Made by a program: the position numbers and the translations under genes. Below the pieces are notes generated by a model. It ran no database searches, was not told where the DNA came from, and worked only from the letters and a program-made list of their open reading frames with translations. Shown one piece after another: positions 23,201 to 34,627 of a DNA stretch of 64,000 bases. The DNA lies in assembly GCA_002900995.3 (NCBI GenBank), contig CM035305.1, forward strand, positions 4,806,908 to 4,870,907. Reading direction: 5' to 3'. The DNA comes from Ganoderma boninense (lineage: Eukaryota; Basidiomycota; Agaricomycetes; Polyporales; Polyporaceae). The first letter of the stretch is position 1. Every line of letters starts with the position of its first letter.

Positions 23201-26200
23201 AGCCCTGCGCGTTCGCTCGCTGTCATCGTTGTTGACGAGCGCCTTGAAGAGGCCCGCGGGGACGGTGTTCGTCGAGACCGGGTGCTTGAAGTCGAGCGGG
23301 ATGGGCGCGCGCTTCGGCTTCGAGGGGGGCGGGAACGGCAGCTCCTCCGCGCCGATCTGCGGGACGGGCATGGCCATCGGGCCGGCGGACAGGGACAGGA
23401 GGGGCTTGTTCTCGTCGTTCTCGTCGTCGTCGCTGCTGAGGCGGGGCGACTGCGGGACGTCCTCCGTCTTCTGCGGCAGGAACGGCAGCGAGCCCGTGAA
23501 GGTGAACGGCTTCGCGGAGACGTTGAGCCCGCTGTCCTTGTTGGTGATAGGCGGGCTCGCGGGGGCCGAGTGACGGGTGGGGATGGAGTCGCCCGCGGGA
23601 GGGAAGCGGAACGAGGTCATCGTGTTCGCGCCTTCCTCGTCCTCGCTGTCGACCTCGAACGAGCGACTCGTCGTCCGCTGCCTCTTCTCGCGGCCTTGCG
23701 AGGCGCGAACAGTTTCTGCGACCAATGGTGGCGTCGGTAAGGGGCGTGCTGACGACGGCGCGGGCTGAGGAGATTGGAAGTCGAGCTGTGGAACACCAGG
23801 TGGCGGACGGAAGGTGAAGCCTCCAGGCTTGAACTCTGGCGCGCCGCGATGTTGAGAGGCTTGCCTAAAGACGGCGCGCGCGTATGTGTAGCAGGCGTAC
23901 TTCCGCCAGGGCTTCCGGACGCGCTGCTGAACGTGCCGGGTGCGAAAGAGCCCGACCCGCGACTTGGACCGAAAACGAACGGCTTCGCGAATGGGTTGAG
24001 GGCGTCTGCGCGGGGCGTCGGGGCAATGATAGACTGAGACATCGCAGCAGGACGGGGTTGCAGACCGCCCGGCGTGAGGTACTGTTCGGACGTATTCCGT
24101 GAGTGGGCCAAGGCAGGATCGTGACCAGTTTGTGCGGAGTACTGCGAGCCGCTGCGCGAGTGCGGCAGGGGCGGCAGAGGCCGTCGACCACCAGACGACG
24201 ACTGTGCGAAGTACTCGGCGTACTCCTCGCGCTCCTCGTCGCTCGGGTTCGACACAATGTCGTCGTCGGTGCTCTCCGCCACCGCGGGCGCAGGGACAGC
24301 CAGGGCCGGGGGCGCGGGAAGTTGGGCAGTCTCGGCGGGGGATCTCGAGCTCCTGCTTCACCTGCTTCACGCGGCGCAACATACGGCGATGCATGCGCTC
24401 CTGGCGCGCCCGCTCCTCGTCCGACGGGTTCGACCACTCGCCGATGCTCTGCAAATCCATCAGTCTGAGTTGCATGCACCTCTCACCGCAGAAGTGCTGC
24501 CGAACGCCACTCACCTCGTCTTCGGACGTCTCGTGCATATCCTCCGAACCCGTCCATTCTCCCACAGCCTCCTGATCCGGGTCCGCATCCAGGTCCTCGT
24601 CATCGCCATCCAGGTCTTCCTCCTCAAGCTCGCCTTCAGGGCTGCGAACCGGCAGCGGCGGCTCCTCCGGAAGTTCCATCGACTCGTCGTCCAGTCCGCC
24701 ACCAACTGAAAGCAGCGACAACGCCGCCGAGAGCCTCGAGACATGGCGCGAATGGATGCGGCTCTGTGCCACCGTGCTCGTGCCGTCCTGCTCCGTCTCC
24801 GCAGACACAACAGTCGTATCCGCGGCTGCAACCTCGGACACGTCGTCGTCGTCGGGACCGATCTGCAGGGCTGGCGGCAGCTCCTCTTCCTCTTCCTCTT
24901 CCTCGGGCTCCTCCTCCTCCGGGATGTCGACGCCGAACCCGCGGAGGAAGTCGGGCCGCGACTCCGGGCGCGAGGCGACGGCCGGCGGCGCGAGGGACGC
25001 GACGCTCGTGGGCACCCGTCCTTGCGGTGCGTGTATGAAGTCTGGCGGCGCAGAGGGGGACGCGGATGCGGTGCGGTTGAACACCTGGTCAGAGCCAAGT
25101 GTGGCACTGGGCCCGAACGGATTGAACGCACCGGACGGGTTATACAGGGGCGACTGGTGCGACGGGGGCTGCGCGAGCGACATGCTGTGGCCATGTCTAT
25201 TTTGCAATCGTAGAGGGAGCTGGCTTGGGGATGGGGAGAGATTAAGGGGTGGCTGCGGCGAGGTCGAGAGAGAGGTGGCCCCGGAAGCGTTCTGGGACTG
25301 CTGCAGTTTATTCAGCTTGAAGAAGAGAAGAGCTGGGTCGGCTGGAGAGGATATCTGTGGTGCCACGTTAGCGTTAGCGCAGTGCTGCAACGAGGTGCAC
25401 TCACCGAAGCTGCACGCGCATGTGGTGCGTGTATATGAGGGACCGAGCTCCCACTTCCTCGTTCAACCCCCAGCCTCTCCAGCTTCTCCTCGATGATTCT
25501 CTGCTTGATCCCGTCCCAGGCAGCCTACAAGTGACATCAGCTTTGAAACGAAGCCAAGCAGACAGTCGGACGCTGGATGGACGACCCATGCAGAACTCGT
25601 CCAGATTGCGCTTCTGGACCGCAACGAACGACACGCGTCTTACTCCTAGTATGTGCCCATTGCAAACTGGCTGGCGGCTTTCGCATTCTGCCCAACCTCG
25701 GAGTCCGCTGCAAAGGCCACGACATTGGCTTCACCATCCCTCCACATCAAGTCGACGCAGTTCACAATCAAACTATGATGAGTGGGAGACATAAAAGGCA
25801 GACAACCCCTAGACTGGGTCCCGGGCATCGTGCCCGTCATCGTCATGGTGGCATTGAGCCTTAAAACGACGGGGGTACGGTTGCAAGGCGGGGAAGTGAC
25901 GCGTCCAAGCCAGTCACATGGCAAGCGACAATGTGATAACAGTGGGTCTGTGCGGGACTCTGGACGAGTTCCGCTTCCATTGCTCTCGAGCACCCTCGTG
26001 CATCCAACATCCAGCATCCAACAGAATCGAACAATTCAATGGGAGCACACACCTTTCCAGGGAGGAAGACATCTACAGTGGGCGGCAGGTGGTACCTCCA
26101 CGAATCCGGTGGGTATAGCTCGACGGTGCTCGTCTCGGGGTATCGGACGTCGTCCTGCACGGGTATCTCGGATGCGACGAGCGGCATGCGCGCAAACGAC

Positions 26201-26835
26201 GCACGCGTCGGCGGCTCGTCGCCGTCCCCGGGCACCGTCTCCTTCGGGAGGTTGACGACGATCTTCTTCTGCTTTTGAGGAGGGGGCGCTGGCGCTGGCG
26301 CCGCCGCCGTCGCCGCTCCCGAGACGACGGCGGGAGTCGGGAGGCATCGGACTCACTTTCCGCTGGGGCCCTCCCAGCACGGCCTTGGGCGGCCCCCCGA
26401 CGCTCATGCTCGCCGACCGCTTGCTCCGCGGTACGAAGGGCGGCGGGAACGGCGTCATTCCGGGGACGACCATTTGTGGGGGGAAGCCCTGCCCAAAGGG
26501 CGTCGTCGGCACTGGGCCGAGGGGCGTCATCGGCATCCCTGGGGGCGGGAGGATGCCTGCCGCGGCGAGCTGCATGACGCTGGGGTGAGCACGGTGCAAC
26601 GACGGCCGGCCTGGTGCGCCAGGCGGTTGTGGTGGGAAGAAGTTGGGCTGCATGGGGGTCTGGAGGGGTGCGGCTGGCCGTTGAGCGGGAACGGGGGGTG
26701 CATGCCCTGCTGCAACGACGTCGGGAGTGCCGGTGAGAACAAGGGCGGGTTGGCGGCGAAGTTCATCGGTTGCTGGGCGTCGAGAGCAGGGGGGATAAAC
26801 AGCCGGGAGAGCTGCTGGCGGTGTTGCGACACCAT
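20201..26835 (-). CDS. Long disordered and coiled-coil protein, about 1,950 residues
   Basis: Exons are 26835-26357, 26268-26053, 25524-25405, 25354-24515, 24448-21261 and 21202-20201. The order is: a Pro/Met-rich leader; a conserved-looking segment (KKIVVNLPKETVPGDGDEPP, then LYPPDSWRYHLPPTVDVF); WDGIKQRIIEEKLERLG; an acidic region with a run of Glu; and SIGEWSNPSDEERARQER. A long Ser/Pro-rich part follows, then roughly 700 residues of coiled coil and a C-terminal tail ending GEDGWWS. The frame breaks about 26665 (C4 run), 24340 (C5 run), 23845 and 22632. The first two look like single-base errors. The 528-nt gap between the second and third exons may hide a small exon or mean two genes. I do not recognise the family. 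The shape suits a cytoskeletal, septal or spindle-pole scaffold, but that is a guess. Confidence 0.65.
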
Positions 26836-28056
26836 GGTGAATAGGGGGAGAGAGGGGGCACCGGGGGCGTCGACGAGCTCGACGCTGGTGACGGCGGCGG
26901 CGGACGGGGTATAAGGTAGAGTGACCGGCGACAGCTGGAAGCAAGAGCGACTTGGCTCGGGCGCGACCACTCGGTTCTGCCCGCGCCCCACGTGGCTCGC
27001 TTAACTCGCAAAATGAAGTCAACATTTGAGCCAAGCTGCCGAAAATATCCAGCCGGCACCGCTTCTCTTGGACTTTTTCTCTTCCCTCTCGTCTTTGGTA
27101 CATGCAGGTCTGTAGTCATGGTGCACAGAGTCGAGCCGGAAGGAGTGCGGGATGGAGGTGAGAGAGGTCATGCTCACCGGAGACGATCACTGCTGAAATT
27201 TCTGAGATGGTCTTCAGCCGCGTGCTACTCACTGAGGTCTCCCTCATACCCAGCTTCTATAGTGATATTGCTGCAAACTGCGGGCGGGCAAAGTTCGACC
27301 ACAACTTAACCATTTCTCATCTTGGTTCGTACTTGTCACTACTTAAAATTCTGTCGTCCTGCAAGGCTCTCCATTGAAAACCTTTTCACTCTGGGGCCCG
27401 GCTCTGGCTGAAGCCAAAACTTCTTTGCTGTGTCTGGAGATATTGCCCGCCAGTGTACACTTGACGACTCCTTTGCCTCTTTGACTGTACCTACGTGCTA
27501 TGAAGCGCTTCAGATCACCTTGCCCGGCCCTGGTCTGCGAGCAGCCGCCTCCGCTGAGGGGATGTGTATTTCTGGTGATGGCGCCCGCCATGAGTTGGAT
27601 ACAGTATGAGGCGTGCGTAGATGGAGCAGGCCAAGTGGCTTCGCGATGGGCCATCGATGCCACGGCTTCGGATTTCAATCTTGTGCTCCGGACCTGCCAG
27701 CGACCAGCGATATCCAGTTTCCTGGATCTGCCCTGCCATCCACGTGTGCCGCGCGGTCGACCACTACAGCCTCCCACCTGTCCTTCTCCGCAATCCTCTC
27801 AGACACAGTTCACTCTCGTCCCTCTAAGCTGAGCGAGTCACACATGGCCAACGCTAGTGTTTAGTCGACCCCCCAGCCTCCAATCTACGGTGCCAAAGTT
27901 CAGCGGTCCCATCGCTCATCCTGGCGCCCTAAAGTTACGTCGCGTCTCTGGTCGGTCCACCTAGAGGTTCGTGTAGATACGTCTTCAAGTTCTGTCGTAG
28001 TAATTTACTGACTATCATCTGCCAGCTATCCTGGCGACCTTAGAGTCGAAGACGTT
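26836..28056. other. Intergenic region before the first HET gene
   Basis: The first part is the promoter side of the coiled-coil gene and the last part is upstream of the HET gene. Open stretches of 70-140 codons occur on both strands near 27343-27864, but none has a family match or splice logic. Confidence 0.5.
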
Positions 28057-29984
28057 ATGCGCCTTCTCGATACTACCAACTGTCAATTTGTTGACGCTGA
28101 TCCGAGAACCGTCGACTACGCTATCCTGTCTCACACTTGGGATCGCGGTGGGGAGCAGACATTTCAGGAAGTGAGGAGGATTCAGGAAGGGTATGGCTCC
28201 AAGGCAGATGGCTCGATCACATCAGCGCTTGGGCGATGGACGACCGACCGCGGTTCGTCACTCTTGTCTTCGACTTGTAAGCACAATTCTAACCCCACCT
28301 TTAGAGCATTCTCCAGCCCAACTCGAAGCCATCGCTCGCGTCCATGCCATATGGAAAAATCCCAAGCTCTCCGCAAAGATCCGCGATGCCTGCGCTGTTG
28401 CGCGAAAGGAGGGGTTCCGTCTCATCTGGATCGACTCTTGCTGTATCGATAAGACCAGCAGCTCCGAGCTATCAGAGGCGATCAACTCGATGTACGCTTG
28501 GTATGCCGGTGCGCAGGTTTGTTACGCCTACCTCGTCGATGTCGCCACCCAGGACGACCACAAGGCTGAGAGCTCCCCGTTTCGCGAGAGCGTTTGGTTC
28601 ACACGGGGGTGGACGCTCCAGGAGCTCCTCGCGCCCTTCGAAGTCACCATGCTCTCCCAAGACTGGAGGGTCATCGGGTCGAAGCGCGGGCTCGTGGACA
28701 TCATCGAGCAGATAACCGGAATCAGCGCTGAGGCTCTGCTGCACGAGACACCCCTCGGTGAGTTCAGCGTGGCTCAAAGGCTTTCGTGGGCATCACACCG
28801 GAAGACGACGAGAGTGGAGGACCGTGCCTATTCGCTACTCGGGATCTTCGACATCAACATCCCGACCCTGTACGGCGAAGGAGAACGGGCGTTTCGAAGA
28901 CTGCAGGAGGCGATCATGCAGCGGATCCCGGACCAGAGTCTATTGGCGTGGGGCAGCATCTACGAGGACTCGCCATCGGAGGAGGAGTGGCACCGTCTCG
29001 AGTTCGCTTGCCTAGAGAACCAGCTGGACCGGTCCATCCTCGCACCATCCCCTATCGGCTTCGCAGAGGCCGGGCCCATCACAGCCGTCTCCCATAAAGT
29101 CCTCTGCGATCGTCTCCGGCAGCCAGACCTCCCCGTCCCAGAGTACACCTCCACCCCGCACGGCATCCGGACCCAGCTCCCCATGATGCCTCTCTCCCAG
29201 TTCCTCTCCCAAAACGCCACGTACTCTCCCGGCTACGGGGAGTGGTACCTCGCCGTCCTCGGATGCGAGTCTGCGAGCCGGCCGGGGCACCTGCTGGGGT
29301 CCGTCTACCACGTGCCCCTCTCCGACGCCGGCGTCGACGTCCTGTGCAGCGGCATGGCGCACATCTCCCCCGCCCCCGAGCTCGGCGGCGACTGGCCCAA
29401 CCTCTTCCCCCTGTCCCCCGCGACGCTCGAGACCTGCCGTGAGCACATCCGGCCCGTGGTGGCGTACATCACGCACCCGGACCACGCGCTCGCGGACTGG
29501 GCGTCGCAGGCGGCGCGGATGCGCCCGCCGCTCGGGACGGTCCACCTCATCCTCACGCAGAAGACGCGCCGGGCGCTGCGTGCGAGCGGATACGAGGCGG
29601 GGCTGCGCGGGACCGGACAGCGACCGCCCGGCGACGCACTGGCTCCGGCTGGCGGGCGACGACCACGTCGTGGCTGTCGAGTACCGGCATAGCGTGAAGC
29701 AGGAGGAGCTGCTCGTCGACGGGCACGTCACGGTGTCGCGGCGGGGCGCCCCCGCCTCGCTGTCCGGCGAGACGTCTGGGAAGCGCGTGGTGTGGAGCGA
29801 CGGGCCCCCGTGGGCGGCGCTGTTGTCGCAGCAGGTGAACGTGGTCGTGCCCGAGGCGAAGGTGCGCACGGTCAAGCTCGGTCTGAACTTTGTGTGGCAG
29901 TCGTATTTCGCGCTGGAGGTGGATGTTCTCGAGTACGTGACGACAAGTGCTGCGCATTCAGGAGGAGTACAAGATGGCGAGTAG
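28057..29984 (+). CDS. HET-domain protein 1 (heterokaryon-incompatibility type)
   Basis: Exon 1 (28057-28252) and exon 2 (from 28305) join at phase 1. The HET domain is complete: YAILSHTWD near residue 22, then IWIDSCCIDKTSS and FTRGWTLQELLAPF, followed by AQRLSWASHRKTTRVEDRAY and LYGEGERAFRRLQEAI. The frame opened here stops at 29692 (527 residues). Homology with HET gene 2 continues in another frame from about 29605 (ATHWLRLAGDDHVVAVEY to ALEVDVLEY) as far as 29984, so there is a frame break near 29600-29611. HET domains trigger growth arrest and cell death when unlike fungal individuals fuse. The C-terminal beta-rich part is shared with HET gene 2 but has no name that I know. EFZ copy II follows 500 bp downstream on the same strand. 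Confidence 0.85.
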
Positions 29985-30491
29985 ATTTGCTAGGGACTGG
30001 AGTCATGCTACGTAGTGCTAGTTTGTGACCCTGCCTAACTTACTGGTTGGTGCCATCGTGGAACTTGATATCTTTGGAATGGGCCGACGGCGAGGAACAT
30101 ATCAGCTTCTGTACAGAGTACAAGTCTCCATGAGCAAAAGACCCGTGGTGCAGTACAGTCTGAAGGCGGAAGTGAGAGGTGAGAAGGTTGTGTGTACTGG
30201 TGACCTCGAGCGCCTCACTGAAAGGCGCCCGAAGTGCGCATACATTTGGACACACGGGTGCACTTGGCCCGAAGCTTCCACTTGTCCATCCGATACAACA
30301 AATCTCTTCAAGATCTTTCAGTCTACCGTCCATTAACTCTACGACTTGACCTACCACACCTTCGGAGCCCTCAGTCCTAGCACCCTCTTCCTGCTCTCCG
30401 ATCGCGCCAACTTGAAGCTGACAAACGACTTCCCCTCAACAGTCCAGATATACCACAACCCGAAAATCAGGGAGTAGAGGAGACAGAGGCC
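29985..30491. other. Spacer between HET gene 1 and EFZ copy II
   Basis: No coding sequence is visible. In the second HET-EFZ locus the corresponding spacer is a single 48-nt intron, so this stretch may be an insertion or the region where a former fusion was lost. Confidence 0.45.
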
Positions 30492-33400
30492 ATGGCGAGC
30501 ATCCAGAGTGGCAGCTTACTGAAAGACATCCTGATAAGCGACCGCGACGTGGATACAGGTGACTCTGTCGCGTTCCATACTTACTCGGAAAACCAGCTCA
30601 CAAACACCCCATGCAGCTATGGCGTCTACTGAAATCAGTCCCTCTCAGCTCGCGCAATATATAGAGGGAATGAGATCTTCCGACTGGAGCAGAGTGTCGG
30701 GGCTCCTCAAAGTGCTGGACGAGGTGGCGCAGATCCACCCGTTTATCCAACGTTTGTGCCACTGTCATCAAGATGCGTACGCGTCGTTCAACTGATGTTC
30801 GGTGTCTGCCAGCCCTCATTCGCGTTTTTCGGGTCGCATTCGAGCTCTATTTCGCATTTAAGCTCCGTGAGGTCGACAGGAAGAGGATCGTTTTAGGCTT
30901 TGTGGAAATGAGGGACATGATGGGCGTCCTCGTCAGGTACGTGTTATTGGGCCAAGTCCGGCTTTGTTTACTGCTGAAGTGTGGAACTTTGGTGGGACAC
31001 GCCAAGATTGAGAGACATTCCAGCTGACGTGATGGGGAGGGAAATGGCACGACCATTGCGGCGCGTATGAAACCTCTCTTGGAAGCAACTGTGGAAGACA
31101 TCAAGATATGGGCGAATTTGTCGGACGCATATGTGAAGACAAAGCACCTGATAAAGGTGATACGCAGCACTTCTTGGGACGCACAGTTCAAGAAGTGCAT
31201 CGAGACCTTCGCATCCCGCCGTCACGAGTTTGAGGATATCCTGTCCACCTACATACGTATTGCCACCGTGGATCAAAAGTGTGTCCAGCTCCCCAAGTTG
31301 TTACGAGTAGATGTCACTCATTCACTTGGATCAGGATCGACCGTGTTCTCAAGCGTGTCATGGTTATCTCCTCGCCTGCCGAAGAATGCGAGCATCGTCA
31401 AGGTGTCGAAGTCTTTGACAGAAATACAGAGGCTTCGGAGGACGCCAAACTTGAAGGATCCCTGGAGATTCAATGTGATAGCGGAGCTGTCTCGTGTTCT
31501 AGAACAAGCAGTGCGGTGGTAGATGAGGCTGCAGGCAAGAAAAAGACGGTCGAGCCTGACGTTCAAAGCGCGATCTACGAGAACATGGAGCAGTTCCAAA
31601 GAAAATTCACCATCTACAGGCGAGAACTTGAAGGAAAAGTTCCACGAACGATGCAGAATGAGAGTGATCTCATCGCTGGGCCGCATGCACAGATTCTTGA
31701 TCCCGTAAGTCGTCCCAGCATCTAACGTCATTGCCACGACTCGGCTAAGCCTGATCTCTACCTGTAGGACATCCAGGAGATTTGGAAAGAAATGGTATCT
31801 ATGTCCTGCTGAACATATGCATATCCCTGTTGACTGCGAACTTAACCAGCGTTGGCGCGGGCGAGTCAAAGGCCACCACTTTGTCCTCGCACTACGGGGA
31901 TATTTCCGGGATAGGTTTGACCAGCGCAGGTCAGCAAAAGGCAATGCAAGACCGACTGTAGCCACCCGACAGCTAAGCGACAAGGACGAGCCAACATTGG
32001 AGTACATCAACACTACCAGAGCTCAACCCGTAATCGAGGCCTTCGACGACGATGGTTCTGGCTTCATCACACTCGCAGAAGTCAACATGTTCACTAATGC
32101 TCGTCCAGAAAATTGGAGGTACGTCAGTCATCTGAGTTACTGCCGTGATTGATATACTCATGTACTGTCACCAATGCTTTTGTCTGTCCTCCAGTCTTTT
32201 GCATTGGCTTGCCTATTGGGCTGTCGGTGAGCAATAACAGCAGCGCTGGGATCAAATATCAGTTCCAGTGCCTGACCAGTTGCTTTCAGGTTTCCAGGTC
32301 TTCATGAGCAGCTATGCAGCGAAGATCGACGACTTCCTCTCCCAGATGGCTGCACTCAAGCCCCTCGTCCTCCCAGAGAACCGAACTGCGGTTGACCACT
32401 ACGTGGACTACGTGTGGGCGCGCACGGTCATGCTGACAAGCGCCTTTCGCCGAGCCGAGATTGACGAGGAGATTCGGCGCAACTTCGAGGAGTACGCGCA
32501 GGCGGAGGAACAGCGCTTGTTGCTGAACCTGGAGACGGTCAAATACACCATAGACGGGCGAGAAACCCTTCAACTTGTTTGTGGACCTGGTCGGATCGAG
32601 AAGGTAGTACGTCCATTCATCGTGTGATTGGATCCCCTCTCATTTCCTTGTGCAGCACATCTTCCCTCTGCTCTACGTGCTCTTGAAGCGAGACTTGGAG
32701 GTCCTCAGACATCTTGCTGGTACTCAAGTGTTGCACGGAGATAAGCTTTCGGGTTCACGGAGCACAATCTCACATGTATTCGACGCGGTGGATGACCGAC
32801 ACCAACGCCTGACAGGTACATTTTGAGACTCGGAGTTGGCATTTGAGTGACCGAACTAACAACAATTGCATAGCATTATTCAAGCAGCGGAAGCTGGACC
32901 CTGCTCTTCATTTCCGGACTTTTGCGTTCGAGATGGTTTGCCGTACAACTGTCTGATTCATAGCTTAAAGCTGATAGCAGTTGTGCGGTAGTTCAAGTAT
33001 TGGGGTGACACGGACGCCTCGAAGATGCCGGACATCGCGCTCCTAAAAATGTCGCAAGCCCATGACATCGAGCCAACAAGTTTCTCCAATGTTCTTCAGG
33101 AACCCAGGGAGGAGGTTGCGGAGTCCTCCACGGGGCACCTTCCTGTAGTTCATGGGCACGTCTCTGTCCTCCTTGTCACTCTGTTGCTGAGACTGAGAAC
33201 CGTTTCGCGTAGTGATGTCCTCTGCGATGCGTGTGGAGATCTCGTGAATGACATGCAGGTTGTGTGCCTCTCTTGTGAAACGGGGCCCATGGTACAGTTA
33301 TGCGGCAAGGAACCATGCCTAGGATCAGAAGTCAGGCAGGACCACAAATCCCCTCATCTCCCTGCGCACGATGTCATGAAGATACGTGCGACCACGGGGC

Positions 33401-34008
33401 ATCCCTGGAGCGAGATTACCGCGGAGGTATACCGCATGGCTCAAACAGCGCTGGTCGTAGCACGTCAGTCCTTCGTTGACTCGGTGTCCTCGAACACACT
33501 GGGAGAGAGTGGCGAAGCCGGGAACCAGCGGCCGACGTGCGTAGGGTGTGGCGAACAGGTGTCCCAGCCATGCTGGTACTGTGCAGAGTGCGAAGGTGAG
33601 TCGTCAACCTCTAAGGTCTCTCATCGACGTAGGATGTCTAATCGTGCAGCAGAGCCTTGCTTTGTGTGCATGTCGTGCGACACGACCAGTGGCGGGATTT
33701 CCTCTGGGGAGCACACTGAGACGCACGCGCTCGTCCGGTGCCAGTACTGTCCATCAGTCGCAGATTCCAATTCGAATCCTGAGGACGAGCTCAGCAGCCG
33801 CATGAACACGCTGGAAAGGAGGCTTACGGATATGGATGCGAAAATGGCGGAAGGGTTCGCAGCCCAAGAACGGAAGACGGCAGCTCTCGATGAGCGGCTG
33901 AAGCACATTGAGGATTTGCTGCTGAATCTTGGAGAGAGGTCAGGAGGGAACGGTCTTCGCAGGTCGTCGATGTCTTCACAGGCAGGTCTTGCCAGGTGTC
34001 AGCTTTGA
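30492..34008 (+). pseudogene. EFZ-family copy II, with an in-frame stop and no beta-rich domain
   Basis: Exons 30492-30558, 30617-30751, 30813-30936, 31024-31278, 31335-31704, 31768-31794, 31850-32118, 32195-32226, 32290-32603, 32656-32815, 32874-32935, 32992-33155, 33213-33595 and 33653-34008 keep frame (906 codons). However, the first full codon of exon 4 is TGA (31025-31027). Exons 6-9 and 11 have the same lengths as in copies III and IV, including the 27-nt microexon (DIQEIWKEM). The EF-hand loop DDDGSGFITLAE is canonical. The exon of about 630 nt for the beta-rich domain is absent, and exon 12 leads straight into the zinc-finger part through an intron with a GC donor (33156). Both Cys/His clusters are kept (LCDACGDL; CWYCAECE and FVCMSCDTT), as is the C-terminal coiled coil. 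It is either a pseudogene or a shortened variant with one damaged splice junction. Confidence 0.75.
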
Positions 34009-34627
34009 GATGAACATTCTCTCCAAGCGCTAGCAATTGGTTTTCTGCCATGTACAGTGTTATTGTACAGACCCCTGCTATGTAGGTATGTCAGTTTGTA
34101 GCCCAGTGCACCTTGGACTTGAGAACATGCAGTCATAGCCTCACGAAGATGAAATAAGCAGTGGTTCCTTTTGGGTTTCACCATGCACACGTCAGTTCTC
34201 ACCCATTGCCTCCACCACTCAGTCATTCAGAGACGCGATGAAGTTGCGTCAAGCACTCGGGCCTACTTCTGACCTCCACGAGACGCGCGATTTGGAAAGG
34301 CTGAAGGCGTGCGCACGCGAGACAGAAGTGTTCATGCGCAGCCTGCCCACAGGAAACACTATGGACTGGGAAAAGGATATGAAGATCGCGCTTCGTGGTA
34401 TTGTGGAAGTGAAGAAGGCTCCGGTCAGACAGCCGAGTCACAGCCAGAGCGAGCTCAACATTGAGGACTTGGGGGATTGTTAGCATGCCAGCGCAGCCTA
34501 GTAATCCCTGATGATGTGTCTCTTCCATCTTGCACCAGACATGATACCATCTTGAGCTTTTGTCTTGTGCCTACGCTACGTATAAATACACATATTCAGA
34601 ATCATCATACCGGAGTATGCACGCTAT
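34009..34627. other. Region between EFZ copy II and the F-box gene
   Basis: Apart from the short open frame listed at 34238, nothing is visible. TATAAATA at 34580-34587 has no gene downstream on that strand and is probably chance. Confidence 0.45.
34238..34483 (+). CDS. Short hypothetical protein, 81 residues
   Basis: One open frame starts with ATG and is rich in charged residues (RDLERLKACARETEVFMRSL; MDWEKDMKIALRGIVEVKK). The composition is plausible for a small helical protein. There is no recognised motif, no second exon and no conserved neighbour to support it. It could equally be a chance frame downstream of EFZ copy II. Confidence 0.25.
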   Translation: MKLRQALGPTSDLHETRDLERLKACARETEVFMRSLPTGNTMDWEKDMKIALRGIVEVKKAPVRQPSHSQSELNIEDLGDC

